Assembly: GCF_014192115.1 (NCBI RefSeq)
Contig: NZ_JACHXL010000003.1
Location: forward strand, 186,001-250,000
Direction: 5' to 3'
DNA from: Psychrobacter luti
GTDB taxonomy: Bacteria; Pseudomonadota; Gammaproteobacteria; Pseudomonadales; Moraxellaceae
DNA length: 64,000 nucleotides
Shown here: one piece after another, positions 27,417 through 36,077 of the stretch
How the letters are laid out: each line of letters begins with the position of its first letter
How positions within the stretch are numbered: position 1 is the stretch's first letter
Made by a program: the position numbers and the translations under genes
The notes under the pieces: generated by a model
The model's input: the letters and a program-made list of their open reading frames with translations, nothing else
Databases searched by the model: none
Told to the model about the DNA's origin: nothing

Positions 27417-28610
27417 TTAATGGTTGTGACCAATATGACTGTTAGCATCAGTCGGCTGCTGTGAGATATCGCAAACTAAGGCATCGCTATGCGTCTTATT
27501 TTGCGGATGCGCTAAGCTTTCAACTTGAATGGTCGCGTGGTGAATATCAAGTTCAAGGAGGCTTTTCTCTAAATTGGTAATCAAGATGCTAGACTCATAA
27601 ATACTCATTTCGCCATCGACGACCACGTGACATGATAGGGCGTTGAGACCACTGGTGATACTCCAAACATGCAGGTCATGGACTTGGCGTACTTGTGGAT
27701 GGGCAAGCAGTTTGTCCTCGACCTCCACCAGCGATATGCCCTCTGGTGTGCCTTCCATCAAGATATGTACCGAATCGCGGACGACGCGGTAACCACTAAA
27801 TAAAATCAATATGGCGACAATCACCGAGGCCGCCGCATCCGCCCAAACCCAGCCAAAACTCATCATCAAAAGCGCAGCAACGATAGCGGCAACGGATCCC
27901 ATCAAATCGCTCAAGACATGCAAATAAGCACTTTGCATATTCAGATTGACCGGTGCTTTACTCTCATTTTTCCCTTGACTGTCCTTGTTACTGCCAGCAT
28001 GACTGTGACCATGCGCATCTCCGCCGCGACTGCCGCGGTGCATCAGCCAAGCGACTAAAATATTGACCAACATACCAATGGTAGCAACGATAAGCATACC
28101 TTGGGTCGCAATCTCAGGCGGCGAATTAAAGCGCTTAATCGCCTCATAAAAAATCATGATGGCAATAATAACCAGCGTCGCACCATTGACCGTCGCCACT
28201 AAAATCTCAAAGCGTTTATAACCAAAGGTTTTTTGATGGGTGGCGGCTTTTTCACCAATTTTAAATGCCATTAACGTCGCGCCAAGGGCCACGGCGTCAC
28301 TGAGCATATGACCAGCATCAGACAGCAGCGCCAAACTACCAGTGAGCCAGCCGCCGATGGCTTCGACAAACATATAGGCAGTAATAATGATAAAACTAAA
28401 TAGCAAGGTACGCTGATAGCCTTTGGTATCGCGTGGTGCAACCGTCTGTTCCAGGTGTTCATCGTGGTCATGATTGTCTTGATTATCGTCAGTATAACTG
28501 TCCTTACTATAATGACCTTCTTCATCCTTTTGACCGTGCTTATGGTTATCAGCCGCATCCTCCTCATGAGAATGGTCATGTTTTTCAGGTTTTGGGTGGT
28601 TTTGATTCAT
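27417..28610 (-). CDS. Cation diffusion facilitator (CzcD/ZitB-like), likely zinc efflux
   Basis: A 397-residue inner-membrane cation:proton antiporter. There are six membrane segments between residues 65 and 275, with the metal-site HxxxD pairs SDAGHMLSDAVALG (segment II) and SDLMGSVAAIVAA (segment V). The C-terminal cytosolic domain contains HVLMEGTPEG-like and HDLHVWSITSG motifs. The N-terminal 55 residues are extremely His/Asp-rich, with another His cluster between segments IV and V (DAHGHSHAG) and at the C-terminus. This pattern marks the zinc-handling ZitB/CzcD branch. Longer than the usual 310 because of the His tails. Confidence 0.92.
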   Translation of the reverse strand: MNQNHPKPEKHDHSHEEDAADNHKHGQKDEEGHYSKDSYTDDNQDNHDHDEHLEQTVAPRDTKGYQRTLLFSFIIITAYMFVEAIGGWLTGSLALLSDAGHMLSDAVALGATLMAFKIGEKAATHQKTFGYKRFEILVATVNGATLVIIAIMIFYEAIKRFNSPPEIATQGMLIVATIGMLVNILVAWLMHRGSRGGDAHGHSHAGSNKDSQGKNESKAPVNLNMQSAYLHVLSDLMGSVAAIVAALLMMSFGWVWADAAASVIVAILILFSGYRVVRDSVHILMEGTPEGISLVEVEDKLLAHPQVRQVHDLHVWSITSGLNALSCHVVVDGEMSIYESSILITNLEKSLLELDIHHATIQVESLAHPQNKTHSDALVCDISQQPTDANSHIGHNH

Positions 28611-28827
28611 AACAACACTCAGGATGATAAAAGATAAGATTGATTATTTGTAAAGCTGTGGTTGCTGTATACAAACCAGACAGATATAAATAATTTAGCA
28701 TATTTAATAAATGCTTGCTGTATCTAGGCGGTAAACGATGAATTACCGATTTTGAATAGCATGGGTTAGTCACAGTGAGCCATAGTGTAATAATTCTAGT
28801 TAAAGAATCATGGTTAGGAATTGTATG

Positions 28828-31125
28828 TCACCAGCCAACAGGGTCAATATCCAAGGTTAGCTTCAGATATTTAGCGCTTGGCAAAGCAAGGACGGGCTGC
28901 CACCAATGATTTAATACCCGATGTAATTGCTGTCTATCTTTGCCTAACAGCAGTAACTGCACGTGGTAGCGACTGTTCTTTTTACTCATCGGCGCATCGA
29001 TAGGACCGAGGACGGCAAGATTATGCCCATTAGGCAAAATGGCAATAGCATCTTTAAGGGCTTGAGTAGTAGCCGCAAGGGTTTTACCTTCGCAGCGTAT
29101 TAGTGCGGCGTGGCTATGAGGCGGTAGCCCCATCATTTTGCGCTCTTGCAACAGCTTACGCGCAAACGATAGATAGCCATCTTTTACCAGTTTTAATAAC
29201 AGCTCATTATCGGGTTGTAGTGTTTGAATCAGTACGCGCCCCGATTTATCACCGCGACCGGCACGTCCAGCTACTTGAATCATAAGCTGTGCGGTATGTT
29301 CTGGCGAGCGAAAATCAGCTGATAAAAAGCCACGATCGGCATTGGGCAAGCAGACCAAGGTGACATTGGGAAAATGATGACCTTTGGCAACCATCTGCGT
29401 ACCAACTAAGATGGCAGGAGTGCCTTCATTGATACGTTGATAGATATTCTCCCAGCTGTCTTTACGTCTGGTGGTATCGCGATCGATTTGGATAATGGGA
29501 TACAGCTCTTTACTGGTTTGCGGATTAGCAAAAATCGCATGCAGGTTTTCGCTGAGCCTTGTGGTACCCATCCCTTTGGTATTCAAATTTTGACTGCCAC
29601 AATCAGGGCAAACCGTTGGAATATAGGCTTGCCAATCGCAGTGGTGGCATTTTAAATATGAGCTGCTTGAGTAGGAATTAGATTGAGATTGGCTATTATA
29701 ATGAACGGTTAAATGCGCATCACAGCGCGGACAATCTGCTTGCCAGCCGCAAGCTTCGCATAGCAAAACTGGCGCATAGCCGCGACGATTTAAAAATATT
29801 AATACTTGATCGCCAGCTTCTAGTGTTTGCTGTATTGCGCCAATAAGCGCATCGGTCAGACCAGTATCATAGTGTGCACCTGCGGCCGTCGTTTGTTGAT
29901 GAGTGCTTTGCAGGCGCGCATCAATCAGCTGCATGGTGGCAAGTTTGGCATTGCCAGGTCGAGTTTGCAGTTGACACTCTACCAGCTTACCGTCATCGAC
30001 CAGTTTTAGGTGCTCAAGAGAAGGCGTAGCAGTACCAAGCACAACGGGGACATTGGCTTGTAGTCCGCGATAAAGCGCGACATCAGCAGCATGATAGCGC
30101 AACGTATCTTGCTGTTTATAAGAGCCATCATGCGCTTCATCCACGACAATTAAGCCTAAATTTGCAAAGGGATAAAGCACCGCTGAGCGCGTTCCGATAA
30201 TGATTTGCGCATGACCGGTACGGCAATCTTGCCAGCCTTGCAGGCGATGGGTATTGTTCATACCTGAATGCAATAAGACAATATGAGCGGCAAAGCGACT
30301 GGCAAAACGCGCGCGCGTCTGTGGCGTCAAGCCAATCTCTGGCACCAAAATCAAAACTTGCTTGCCAGCTTCTAATACCGCTTGCATCGCCTGCAAGTAG
30401 ACTTCGGTCTTACCACTACCGGTAATGCCGTTTAATAAAAACCCCGTATATTGCTTGGCTTCATGAGCAGCAATAATCACGGCAACGGCAAGCTGTTGCT
30501 CTTCATTAAGGTCGAGCGGCATGGTTGCTAATTTAACAGGAGCAGGTGCTTGTTTGCTTTGAATATAGCGTTCGATAAGACCTTTTTCTTCTAGCGCTTT
30601 TAAAAAACTGCGCTGCATCCCTTCTAAGAGCAGAATGTCTTCACTAGCGCCATGCTCGCCATGTAATTTGAGCATATCAAATTGTTGCTTCTGCTTTTTT
30701 GCATTGGCGCGAAAGTCGTCGTCGCTTACATGCGGCAAAATTCGCCAATGGGTAATCAGTAAATCCAGCGGCTTACCTTGACGAACGAGCGTTGGCAACA
30801 TGACGGCCAAGACGTCACCGAGCGGATAGTGATAATAGCGCGCCAGCCAATGCGCCATTTTTAGCATACTGGCATCCAAAATAGGCTCAGCATCCAAGCA
30901 TTTATTAATAGGTTTGATCTTATTAACAGGTACGTCGCTATCCGCTGCAGCAATATGAGCAATAACGATACCGATTAAGGTTTGACGACCAAAGGATACT
31001 TCGATACGGCTACCAATAGGCGGTATATGAGATGAAGTGCCGTTTGGCAAAGCGCTGCTATCTGCTGGCAAGCTGTAGTCAAATACCCGATAAAGGGGAA
31101 CGGGTAGCGCAACTTGTAGCAACAT
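28828..31125 (-). CDS. priA: Primosomal replication protein N' (helicase PriA)
   Basis: Restarts stalled replication forks by loading the primosome. In 765 residues one sees the N-terminal DNA-binding domain, Walker A GITGSGKTEVYLQ (about 230), the DEAH box VVDEAHDGSYKQQD (about 325), and a zinc-binding region with eight Cys in CEACGWQADCPRC and CHHCDWQ...CPDC (about 455-515). Helicase motifs V/VI (VGTQMVAKGHHFPNV, IQVAGRAGRGDKSG) follow. The length is typical. It follows ridA on the same strand after two strong palindromes, so a separate promoter is possible. Confidence 0.97.
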   Translation of the reverse strand: MLLQVALPVPLYRVFDYSLPADSSALPNGTSSHIPPIGSRIEVSFGRQTLIGIVIAHIAAADSDVPVNKIKPINKCLDAEPILDASMLKMAHWLARYYHYPLGDVLAVMLPTLVRQGKPLDLLITHWRILPHVSDDDFRANAKKQKQQFDMLKLHGEHGASEDILLLEGMQRSFLKALEEKGLIERYIQSKQAPAPVKLATMPLDLNEEQQLAVAVIIAAHEAKQYTGFLLNGITGSGKTEVYLQAMQAVLEAGKQVLILVPEIGLTPQTRARFASRFAAHIVLLHSGMNNTHRLQGWQDCRTGHAQIIIGTRSAVLYPFANLGLIVVDEAHDGSYKQQDTLRYHAADVALYRGLQANVPVVLGTATPSLEHLKLVDDGKLVECQLQTRPGNAKLATMQLIDARLQSTHQQTTAAGAHYDTGLTDALIGAIQQTLEAGDQVLIFLNRRGYAPVLLCEACGWQADCPRCDAHLTVHYNSQSQSNSYSSSSYLKCHHCDWQAYIPTVCPDCGSQNLNTKGMGTTRLSENLHAIFANPQTSKELYPIIQIDRDTTRRKDSWENIYQRINEGTPAILVGTQMVAKGHHFPNVTLVCLPNADRGFLSADFRSPEHTAQLMIQVAGRAGRGDKSGRVLIQTLQPDNELLLKLVKDGYLSFARKLLQERKMMGLPPHSHAALIRCEGKTLAATTQALKDAIAILPNGHNLAVLGPIDAPMSKKNSRYHVQLLLLGKDRQQLHRVLNHWWQPVLALPSAKYLKLTLDIDPVGW

Positions 31126-31197
31126 AAAAGGGCTTCGCAGTCTTATCAGGTGAATGGGGATTAGGAAGAAAGATTAAAATACAAATAGATGGAGACT

Positions 31198-31226
31198 AAT
31201 AAGCTTAGCATGATGCTAAGCTTATT
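31198..31226 (-). terminator. Perfect 14-bp hairpin between ridA and priA
   Basis: AATAAGCTTAGCAT (31198-31211) and ATGCTAAGCTTATT (31213-31226) are exact complements around one base. It lies just beyond the palindrome at the ridA stop, on the path into priA. The T-rich tail on the minus strand is short, so termination may be partial. Confidence 0.6.
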
Positions 31227-31238
31227 ATCATTGAACAT

Positions 31239-31272
31239 AAAACAGTAGAGCTTAATTAAGCTCTACTGTTTT
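31239..31272 (-). terminator. 34-bp perfect palindrome at the ridA stop
   Basis: Bases 31239-31272 read the same on both strands (arms AAAACAGTAGAGCTTAA). The ridA stop codon overlaps its edge. With TTTTA on the minus strand it can act as a terminator for ridA, probably incomplete. Confidence 0.65.
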
Positions 31273-31651
31273 ATTCAATATACATAATAGATTCAATTTC
31301 AACCACACCGCCTTTAGGTAGCGCGGCAACTTGTACAGCTGCGCGGGCAGGGTATGGCTCGCTTAAGTTAGCGACAAACACTTCGTTTAGTGCAGCAAAG
31401 TCATTTAAATCGGTCAACGAGACGTTGAATTTGACCACATCATTTAAGCTGCCACCTGCAGCTTCACAAATGGCTTTGATGTTTTCAAATACTTGCTTGG
31501 CTTGCGCTTCAAAACCTTCTTTTAGCTCCATAGTGTCAGGATCAAAACCTAGCTGACCTGAAATATAAACAGTATTACCCACTTTTACCGCTTGTGAATA
31601 GGTGCCAACGGCCGCAGGTGCTTTATCGGTTTGAATGGTTTGACGAGTCAT
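31271..31651 (-). CDS. ridA: RidA family enamine/imine deaminase
   Basis: A 126-residue YjgF/RidA protein that hydrolyses reactive 2-aminoacrylate and related enamines. The signature SLTDLNDFAALNEVF is followed by YPARAAVQVAALPKGGVVEIE, which carries the active-site Arg and the C-terminal Glu. The length is exactly typical. It lies 146 bases downstream of spoT, the order seen in Acinetobacter and Pseudomonas relatives. Two palindromes follow. Confidence 0.96.
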   Translation of the reverse strand: MTRQTIQTDKAPAAVGTYSQAVKVGNTVYISGQLGFDPDTMELKEGFEAQAKQVFENIKAICEAAGGSLNDVVKFNVSLTDLNDFAALNEVFVANLSEPYPARAAVQVAALPKGGVVEIESIMYIE

Positions 31652-31797
31652 ATTATATCCTTATGATATTTTCTGATGTTTGTTTGGTTAAAAATTTAGC
31701 AATAATTGTTAGCTTATACTGAAAGCTTAAAATTAAATATAAAGGCAGATGCCTAATATTTGAAAGGGATAGATTTTAACATTTATTTTAACTGCTT

Positions 31798-33996
31798 TTA
31801 TAATTGGTATAGCCGGATAATATTAGGGAAGCCAAGTAATGAGCGTAGTTCGCGAATACCTTGCGCTAAATGATTGCGACTACGCACCACGATATGAATA
31901 ATGGTATCGCTGCTACGCACGTCAACCTTTTCGACCCCCATATTTAACTGGCGCAAATGATAAATCACTTCACTGATTTGCTCATCGCTTAGGGCGATTG
32001 AGAGCTTAAGATAAGCGGGGAAACGAATTTTGCTACCGTGTTCGTCTGAGTTGCTTTGTTTAATCGCTTTATCATTACGCCAGCGCAACTGAATAACTTG
32101 ATAAGGATTGTCTTTACGGATATCGTCTAATGAAAAGCATTTATGTCGGTGGACAACCAAACCATGACGGGATAAATGGCCGACAATAGGATCGCCATAA
32201 ATCGGGTGACAGCAGTTGGCAAAATCAAGCTCAACGCCGGACGCATTAACAATCAGCTGCTGTGGCTGGGTCATATCATCGATATGTTCTTGCGACTGAA
32301 TGTCACAGACCTCATCGCTAAACAAACGCGTGACCACCAGTTGTGGCAGTAGCGTACCCGAACTTATTTGCTCAAATAGCGCATTTTTTTCTGTGAGACC
32401 ACGCCATTCGGTGAGGTTTTTCCAGTCGCTTTCGCTTAAGTCATCGAGGCTTTTTTGATAAGTTTTTAGGGCGCGGTCTAAGGCTTGCATGCCATGATGC
32501 TGCTTATCTGCAGGAGATAAATCTTTAAACCAGCGTAAAATCTCTACACGGGCTTTATTTGTGACCACAAAGCCTAACCATTCAGCTTTTGGCTCAGAGT
32601 GGCTATTGACTTCAATCTCAACCAACTGTCCGTTTTTTAGTACCGTACCGAGTTTTGCATGTTTATGATCGACATTGGCACCGACGGCGACATTGGCACC
32701 GACGGCGACATTGCCGACCACGGCATAAGCAAAGTCTAGCGCAGTTGCCCCTTGTGGTAGCTCATAGGCACGCCCTTGTGGACTGTAGCAGATGATTTTA
32801 CTCGAGTGTAGATAGTCCATCAGCTCATTAATAGTAGAGACCGCCGCTGAAAAGTCAGGGCTATCCTCATTTAAGCTGTCTTCATCGTCGACCAAGTCTT
32901 TCATATTGCGTAATGACGCTTGAATGACCGATTGACTGACATCGGAGGCGTGTTCTGCGCCAATAACGCCAAGCCTTGCAGCGTTTTGCATTTGCTTGGT
33001 TAAAATCGTCACTTTAACAAAATCATTGTCGCGCTCATAAATCAGGGTCAGCGACTGATTGCCACCAGGCAGCGGACGGCGAATATTATCAGCGATATGG
33101 CTGTCATCAATCTGATATTTTTTAATCAAATAATAAGCCAATTTGTCACAGGCTTCGATATTATCAAGGACAATCTCAAACGCATAATGACGCAGTAGCG
33201 CATTGATTTCACCGCGATTACGGAAAAACTGTCTGAAGATAACCACGCGATTGTCTAAGACTTTGACCATACCATTCAAATCAAGATTGTTTAGAACAAT
33301 ACTTAAATAGCGATGAATGGCTTCTCTTTGAAAATTACGCCCAAGCCCATGCTGTAGCAGCTTATCAGACAGTTTGTTATACATATCTGAGTCAAGGTTA
33401 CGATAACACAATACTTCAATATAATCGGCAATGTCATTTAAACCCATTAAACGTGCAAAGGGCACATAAAAATCTAAGGTTTCTTGCGCGGTGGTGCGCT
33501 GTTTTTCTGGACGTACCGCATCTAGCGTCGACATATTATGTAGGCGGTCAGCCAGTTTGATAATCAATACCCGCGGATCAGCGAGGGTAGCCGTCAAGAT
33601 TTTATGAAAGGTGGCAGCTTTATTTTCTTGTTTATTATGGGTTGAAGATTTTAATTTGGTCACCCCATCGACCAGTCTTGCCACTATTTTGCCATAACGC
33701 TGCTCAATCTGCTCAGCACTGATTTCGGTATCTTCGACCGTGTCATGGAGAATGGCTGCAATAATCGTATCGCGATCTAAGCGAAAGCCTGCCAATATTT
33801 CGGCGACCGCAATCGGATGGGTAATATAAGGCTCCCCTGATTTGCGCTTGTCTTTGATATGCGCAATATCACCAAACTCACAGGCATCAATAATATCACT
33901 ACGTTCAGCCGCAGTGAGATAACCTACTGAGCGTAGCAGATTATATTGAGCGTCATCGACTAAAGGATGACTGAGTTTGGGTAAGGTTTGATTCAT
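31798..33996 (-). CDS. spoT: (p)ppGpp hydrolase SpoT with degenerate synthetase region
   Basis: RelA/SpoT homologue of 732 residues that sets alarmone levels. The HD hydrolase domain is intact: His60, H84-D85 in ILHDTVEDT, and KLADRLHNM with Asp150. The following synthetase region (about 240-345) keeps only a trace of the substrate loop (RPLPGGNQSLTLIY); the usual RVKDYI and EVQIRT motifs are missing, so synthesis is unlikely. A TGS domain (about 400-465, with a six-residue duplication VAVGAN), a helical region and a C-terminal ACT domain follow. An array of 18-bp repeats lies in the leader; AGGA at spacing 10 marks ATG 33996. Confidence 0.95.
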   Translation of the reverse strand: MNQTLPKLSHPLVDDAQYNLLRSVGYLTAAERSDIIDACEFGDIAHIKDKRKSGEPYITHPIAVAEILAGFRLDRDTIIAAILHDTVEDTEISAEQIEQRYGKIVARLVDGVTKLKSSTHNKQENKAATFHKILTATLADPRVLIIKLADRLHNMSTLDAVRPEKQRTTAQETLDFYVPFARLMGLNDIADYIEVLCYRNLDSDMYNKLSDKLLQHGLGRNFQREAIHRYLSIVLNNLDLNGMVKVLDNRVVIFRQFFRNRGEINALLRHYAFEIVLDNIEACDKLAYYLIKKYQIDDSHIADNIRRPLPGGNQSLTLIYERDNDFVKVTILTKQMQNAARLGVIGAEHASDVSQSVIQASLRNMKDLVDDEDSLNEDSPDFSAAVSTINELMDYLHSSKIICYSPQGRAYELPQGATALDFAYAVVGNVAVGANVAVGANVDHKHAKLGTVLKNGQLVEIEVNSHSEPKAEWLGFVVTNKARVEILRWFKDLSPADKQHHGMQALDRALKTYQKSLDDLSESDWKNLTEWRGLTEKNALFEQISSGTLLPQLVVTRLFSDEVCDIQSQEHIDDMTQPQQLIVNASGVELDFANCCHPIYGDPIVGHLSRHGLVVHRHKCFSLDDIRKDNPYQVIQLRWRNDKAIKQSNSDEHGSKIRFPAYLKLSIALSDEQISEVIYHLRQLNMGVEKVDVRSSDTIIHIVVRSRNHLAQGIRELRSLLGFPNIIRLYQL
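32671..32706 (-). repeat. 18-bp exact tandem duplication within the spoT TGS domain
   Basis: GACATTGGCACCGACGGC occurs at 32671-32688 and again at 32689-32706, with a partial third start (GACATTG) at 32707. It duplicates the six residues VAVGAN in frame, lengthening a loop of the TGS domain. Confidence 0.9.
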
Positions 33997-34032
33997 AAAG
34001 CGGCGATCCTATTTTCCAATACCTATTGGCCA

Positions 34033-34122
34033 GTTCAGAACAGCTTGTCGGTTCAAGATAGTTTCTTAGTTCAAAACAGTTTCTTGGCTTAATACGGTTT
34101 CTTGGTTCTGGACTGTTTAGGT
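34033..34122 (-). repeat. Five degenerate 18-bp tandem repeats in the spoT leader
   Basis: Units start at 34033, 34051, 34069, 34087 and 34105. On the coding (minus) strand the consensus is CAAGAAACTGTTTTGAAC, with three central units differing by two to five bases and the outer two more decayed. The array ends 37 bases before the spoT ATG. The rest of the 499-bp gap between rpoZ and spoT holds the rpoZ terminator and no gene. Confidence 0.7.
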
Positions 34123-34377
34123 AAATGGTGACTGAATGAATGCTGACCTACGCTATCAAAGCTTAAAGACGCAGAGCTAAAAAAGGGCAGACCACCCTCT
34201 AATTAATCGTAAATCGCCTTCAATGTCAACTACTAAGCGATTAGGCTATGCAAAAATTAAGAAATTCCCACTGAATGGTAGGGTTTTCGCTATAAACGGT
34301 CGTTAAAATTGCTGACTATAATGCCCCAGTATTAGTGACTTAGCATTATAAGTAGCGTCATAAATAGTCTTACAACC

Positions 34378-34403
34378 AAAAAACCACAGCCTATGCTGTG
34401 GTT
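34378..34403 (-). terminator. Terminator after rpoZ
   Basis: On the minus strand AACCACAG pairs with CTGTGGTT around CATAGG, followed by TTTTTT. It lies about 93 bases after the rpoZ stop and would separate rpoZ from spoT transcription. Confidence 0.9.
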
Positions 34404-34495
34404 CTTATTAATCAGGAATGTCATCACTTAATAAAGTGGTCATACAAGCTAAGTGCTAAAAGCCATGTTTCAAAAAGCTGGCTGATAAAGTCTTA

Positions 34496-34756
34496 TTAAA
34501 AGCTATGATCGCCTGATAACGCTAAATCTAATGAGCTTGTAGCAAAGTTATGCTCTGGCTGATTTAAAATATCACGGGTGATTTTGCCCGCAGCAATTTC
34601 ACGCAAGGCCAATACAGTAGGCTTGTCATTATCAACGTCAACTAACGGTTCAGCGATACCTTTGGCCAACTGACGGGCGCGTTTGCTTGCGACCAATACC
34701 AGCTCAAAGCGATTATCAACATTATCCAAACAATCTTCAATCGTCACTCGTGCCAT
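34496..34756 (-). CDS. rpoZ: RNA polymerase omega subunit
   Basis: An 86-residue omega subunit that assists assembly of beta-prime and forms one ppGpp site on RNA polymerase. The family N-terminus [19 protein letters not shown] and the following [10 protein letters not shown] are unmistakable. It lies between gmk and spoT, the usual gammaproteobacterial order, but is closed by its own terminator. The 220-bp gap upstream towards gmk contains no other gene. Confidence 0.97.
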   Translation of the reverse strand: MARVTIEDCLDNVDNRFELVLVASKRARQLAKGIAEPLVDVDNDKPTVLALREIAAGKITRDILNQPEHNFATSSLDLALSGDHSF

Positions 34757-34976
34757 AAATAGCTACCTCGGTTGTTTTTATTAGTCACGGAGCTTGCCCG
34801 CCACTCAATAAAAATAATATCAAAAATACAAAAGGGGATAGCTAGGCATTATAGCATTTTTTGTTTAGGCGCGTGGTTGCTTTTTATATCAGCTGGTACT
34901 TATATCTACGCCGCCGCGCGTAATGCTCAGATAAGGGGACGGATAATTCGATTTTAGTCTTAGTCTTTGCTTTCGG

Positions 34977-35603
34977 CTACTCTTCTACTTTAGTACTTAG
35001 TAAATTGGTAATGGTGCGATGATAACGCTGCTGTTGACGTTTAAGTGTCTGTCTATCAGCAACAATAATGGATTTTAGCTCAGTTAAAGCCACTTCGAAA
35101 TTGTCATTAATAATCACAAAGTCAAAATGTACGTATTGCGCCATCTCTGTTACTGCACCTGCCAAACGCTGCTCGATAACTTCTAGCGTATCCTGCGCGC
35201 GCGTCGATAGACGTTGACGTAAAGTGGCGATACTTGGCGGCAAGATAAAAATCATCGTCGCATCGGTAAATATTTTTTTCACTTGTAGCGCCCCTTGCCA
35301 GTCAATCTCTAAAATAACATCGACGCCTGCTTCTAACTGCGCCCGTACGCTTTGTTCTGAGGTACCATAGTAGTTGCCAAACACTTCGGCATGTTCTAAA
35401 AACTTGCCTTCACCGATAGCAGTGACAAATTTATTAACATCGGTAAAGTGATAATGATGACCATCAATCTCACCCGGACGCGGCGCGCGTGTGGTGTGCG
35501 ATACACTGACAGTCAAGTCATTGGTGGTGGCCAATAACTGTTTTACCAGCGAAGTCTTGCCCGTACCCGATGCGGCGGTAATAATAAATAATGAACCTGT
35601 CAT
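34977..35603 (-). CDS. gmk: Guanylate kinase
   Basis: Phosphorylates GMP to GDP. The P-loop [14 protein letters not shown] starts near residue 8, followed by [33 protein letters not shown] and [13 protein letters not shown]. The 208-residue length and the start at 35603 match the family. The frame stays open to a TTG at 35735, but the extra 44 residues are just a translation of 15-bp repeats, and TAGGA at 35612-35616 gives a ribosome-binding site eight bases before 35603. It heads the gmk-rpoZ-spoT-ridA series. Confidence 0.95.
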   Translation of the reverse strand: MTGSLFIITAASGTGKTSLVKQLLATTNDLTVSVSHTTRAPRPGEIDGHHYHFTDVNKFVTAIGEGKFLEHAEVFGNYYGTSEQSVRAQLEAGVDVILEIDWQGALQVKKIFTDATMIFILPPSIATLRQRLSTRAQDTLEVIEQRLAGAVTEMAQYVHFDFVIINDNFEVALTELKSIIVADRQTLKRQQQRYHRTITNLLSTKVEE

Positions 35604-35725
35604 ACGATTTGTCCTAATGGATTGTTTCCTAATGAAATGTTTTCTAAGGTAGTCTGCTCTAATGCAATGTATTTTAATAAAGTGTGTCTTAGCAAAATCT
35701 AGGCTAGTAAAAATGTATCCTACTA
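35604..35725 (-). repeat. Eight degenerate 15-bp tandem repeats forming the gmk leader
   Basis: On the coding (minus) strand the unit consensus is TAGGAAACATTTCAT. Successive units begin with TAGGA, TAGCC, TAAGA, TAAAA, TAGAG, TAGAA, TAGGA and TAGGA. The unit nearest the gene supplies the Shine-Dalgarno of gmk and its end meets the ATG. The frame is open through the array, reading as degenerate pentapeptides (HFIRK-like), but no ribosome-binding site supports translation of it. Confidence 0.75.
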
Positions 35726-35771
35726 AAAGGCTCAAAACAGTTTTAGTAGATGGCTAAAAACTGGTAAAAAT

Positions 35772-35794
35772 AAAAAACGCCATCAGGTATGGCG
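35772..35794 (-). terminator. Minus-strand terminator-like hairpin upstream of gmk
   Basis: On the minus strand CGCCAT pairs with ATGGCG around ACCTG and is followed by six T. It lies about 170 bases upstream of gmk with no minus-strand gene before it (ispH diverges). It could end a short leader or small RNA, or act as an attenuator. Confidence 0.55.
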
Positions 35795-36077
35795 CTAGAA
35801 ACTTATATTGAATGGTAATCGATGCCTTTATTATAAACTGCTTTTAGCGCTTTTATTTTATTTAGCGCCAGCTTTTTATTACTTAGACGTTGTTCTGACA
35901 TACTTCTTAAATGAAAAGTAGCTTTTGCCAATGTGTTGTGAATTTAAAACATGGCTATTTTCAAAGGCAATAAAAGCAAATTATGCTAAAGTAGAGCATT
36001 GATTTTATCCCAGTTTTTAATGTGAAGCTGTTCGATATTTAGCTTTAACTATAAATTATCTAATGATAGGCCCTCTT
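35795..36077. other. Divergent gmk/ispH promoter region
   Basis: AT-rich and gene-free. It separates the minus-strand block (18.8-35.7 kb) from the plus-strand block (36-60 kb). Promoters for both directions are expected here, but no motif was good enough to place. Confidence 0.3.

Noticed and set aside
34171-34200. Weak GGG/CCC hairpin with T6 on the minus strand upstream of spoT
   Set aside because: The stem is too short and unstable; the clear terminator at 34378-34403 already accounts for rpoZ.
35604-35735. N-terminal extension of guanylate kinase translated from the 15-bp repeats
   Set aside because: The only upstream start is a TTG without a ribosome-binding site, while the start at 35603 has TAGGA and matches the family.
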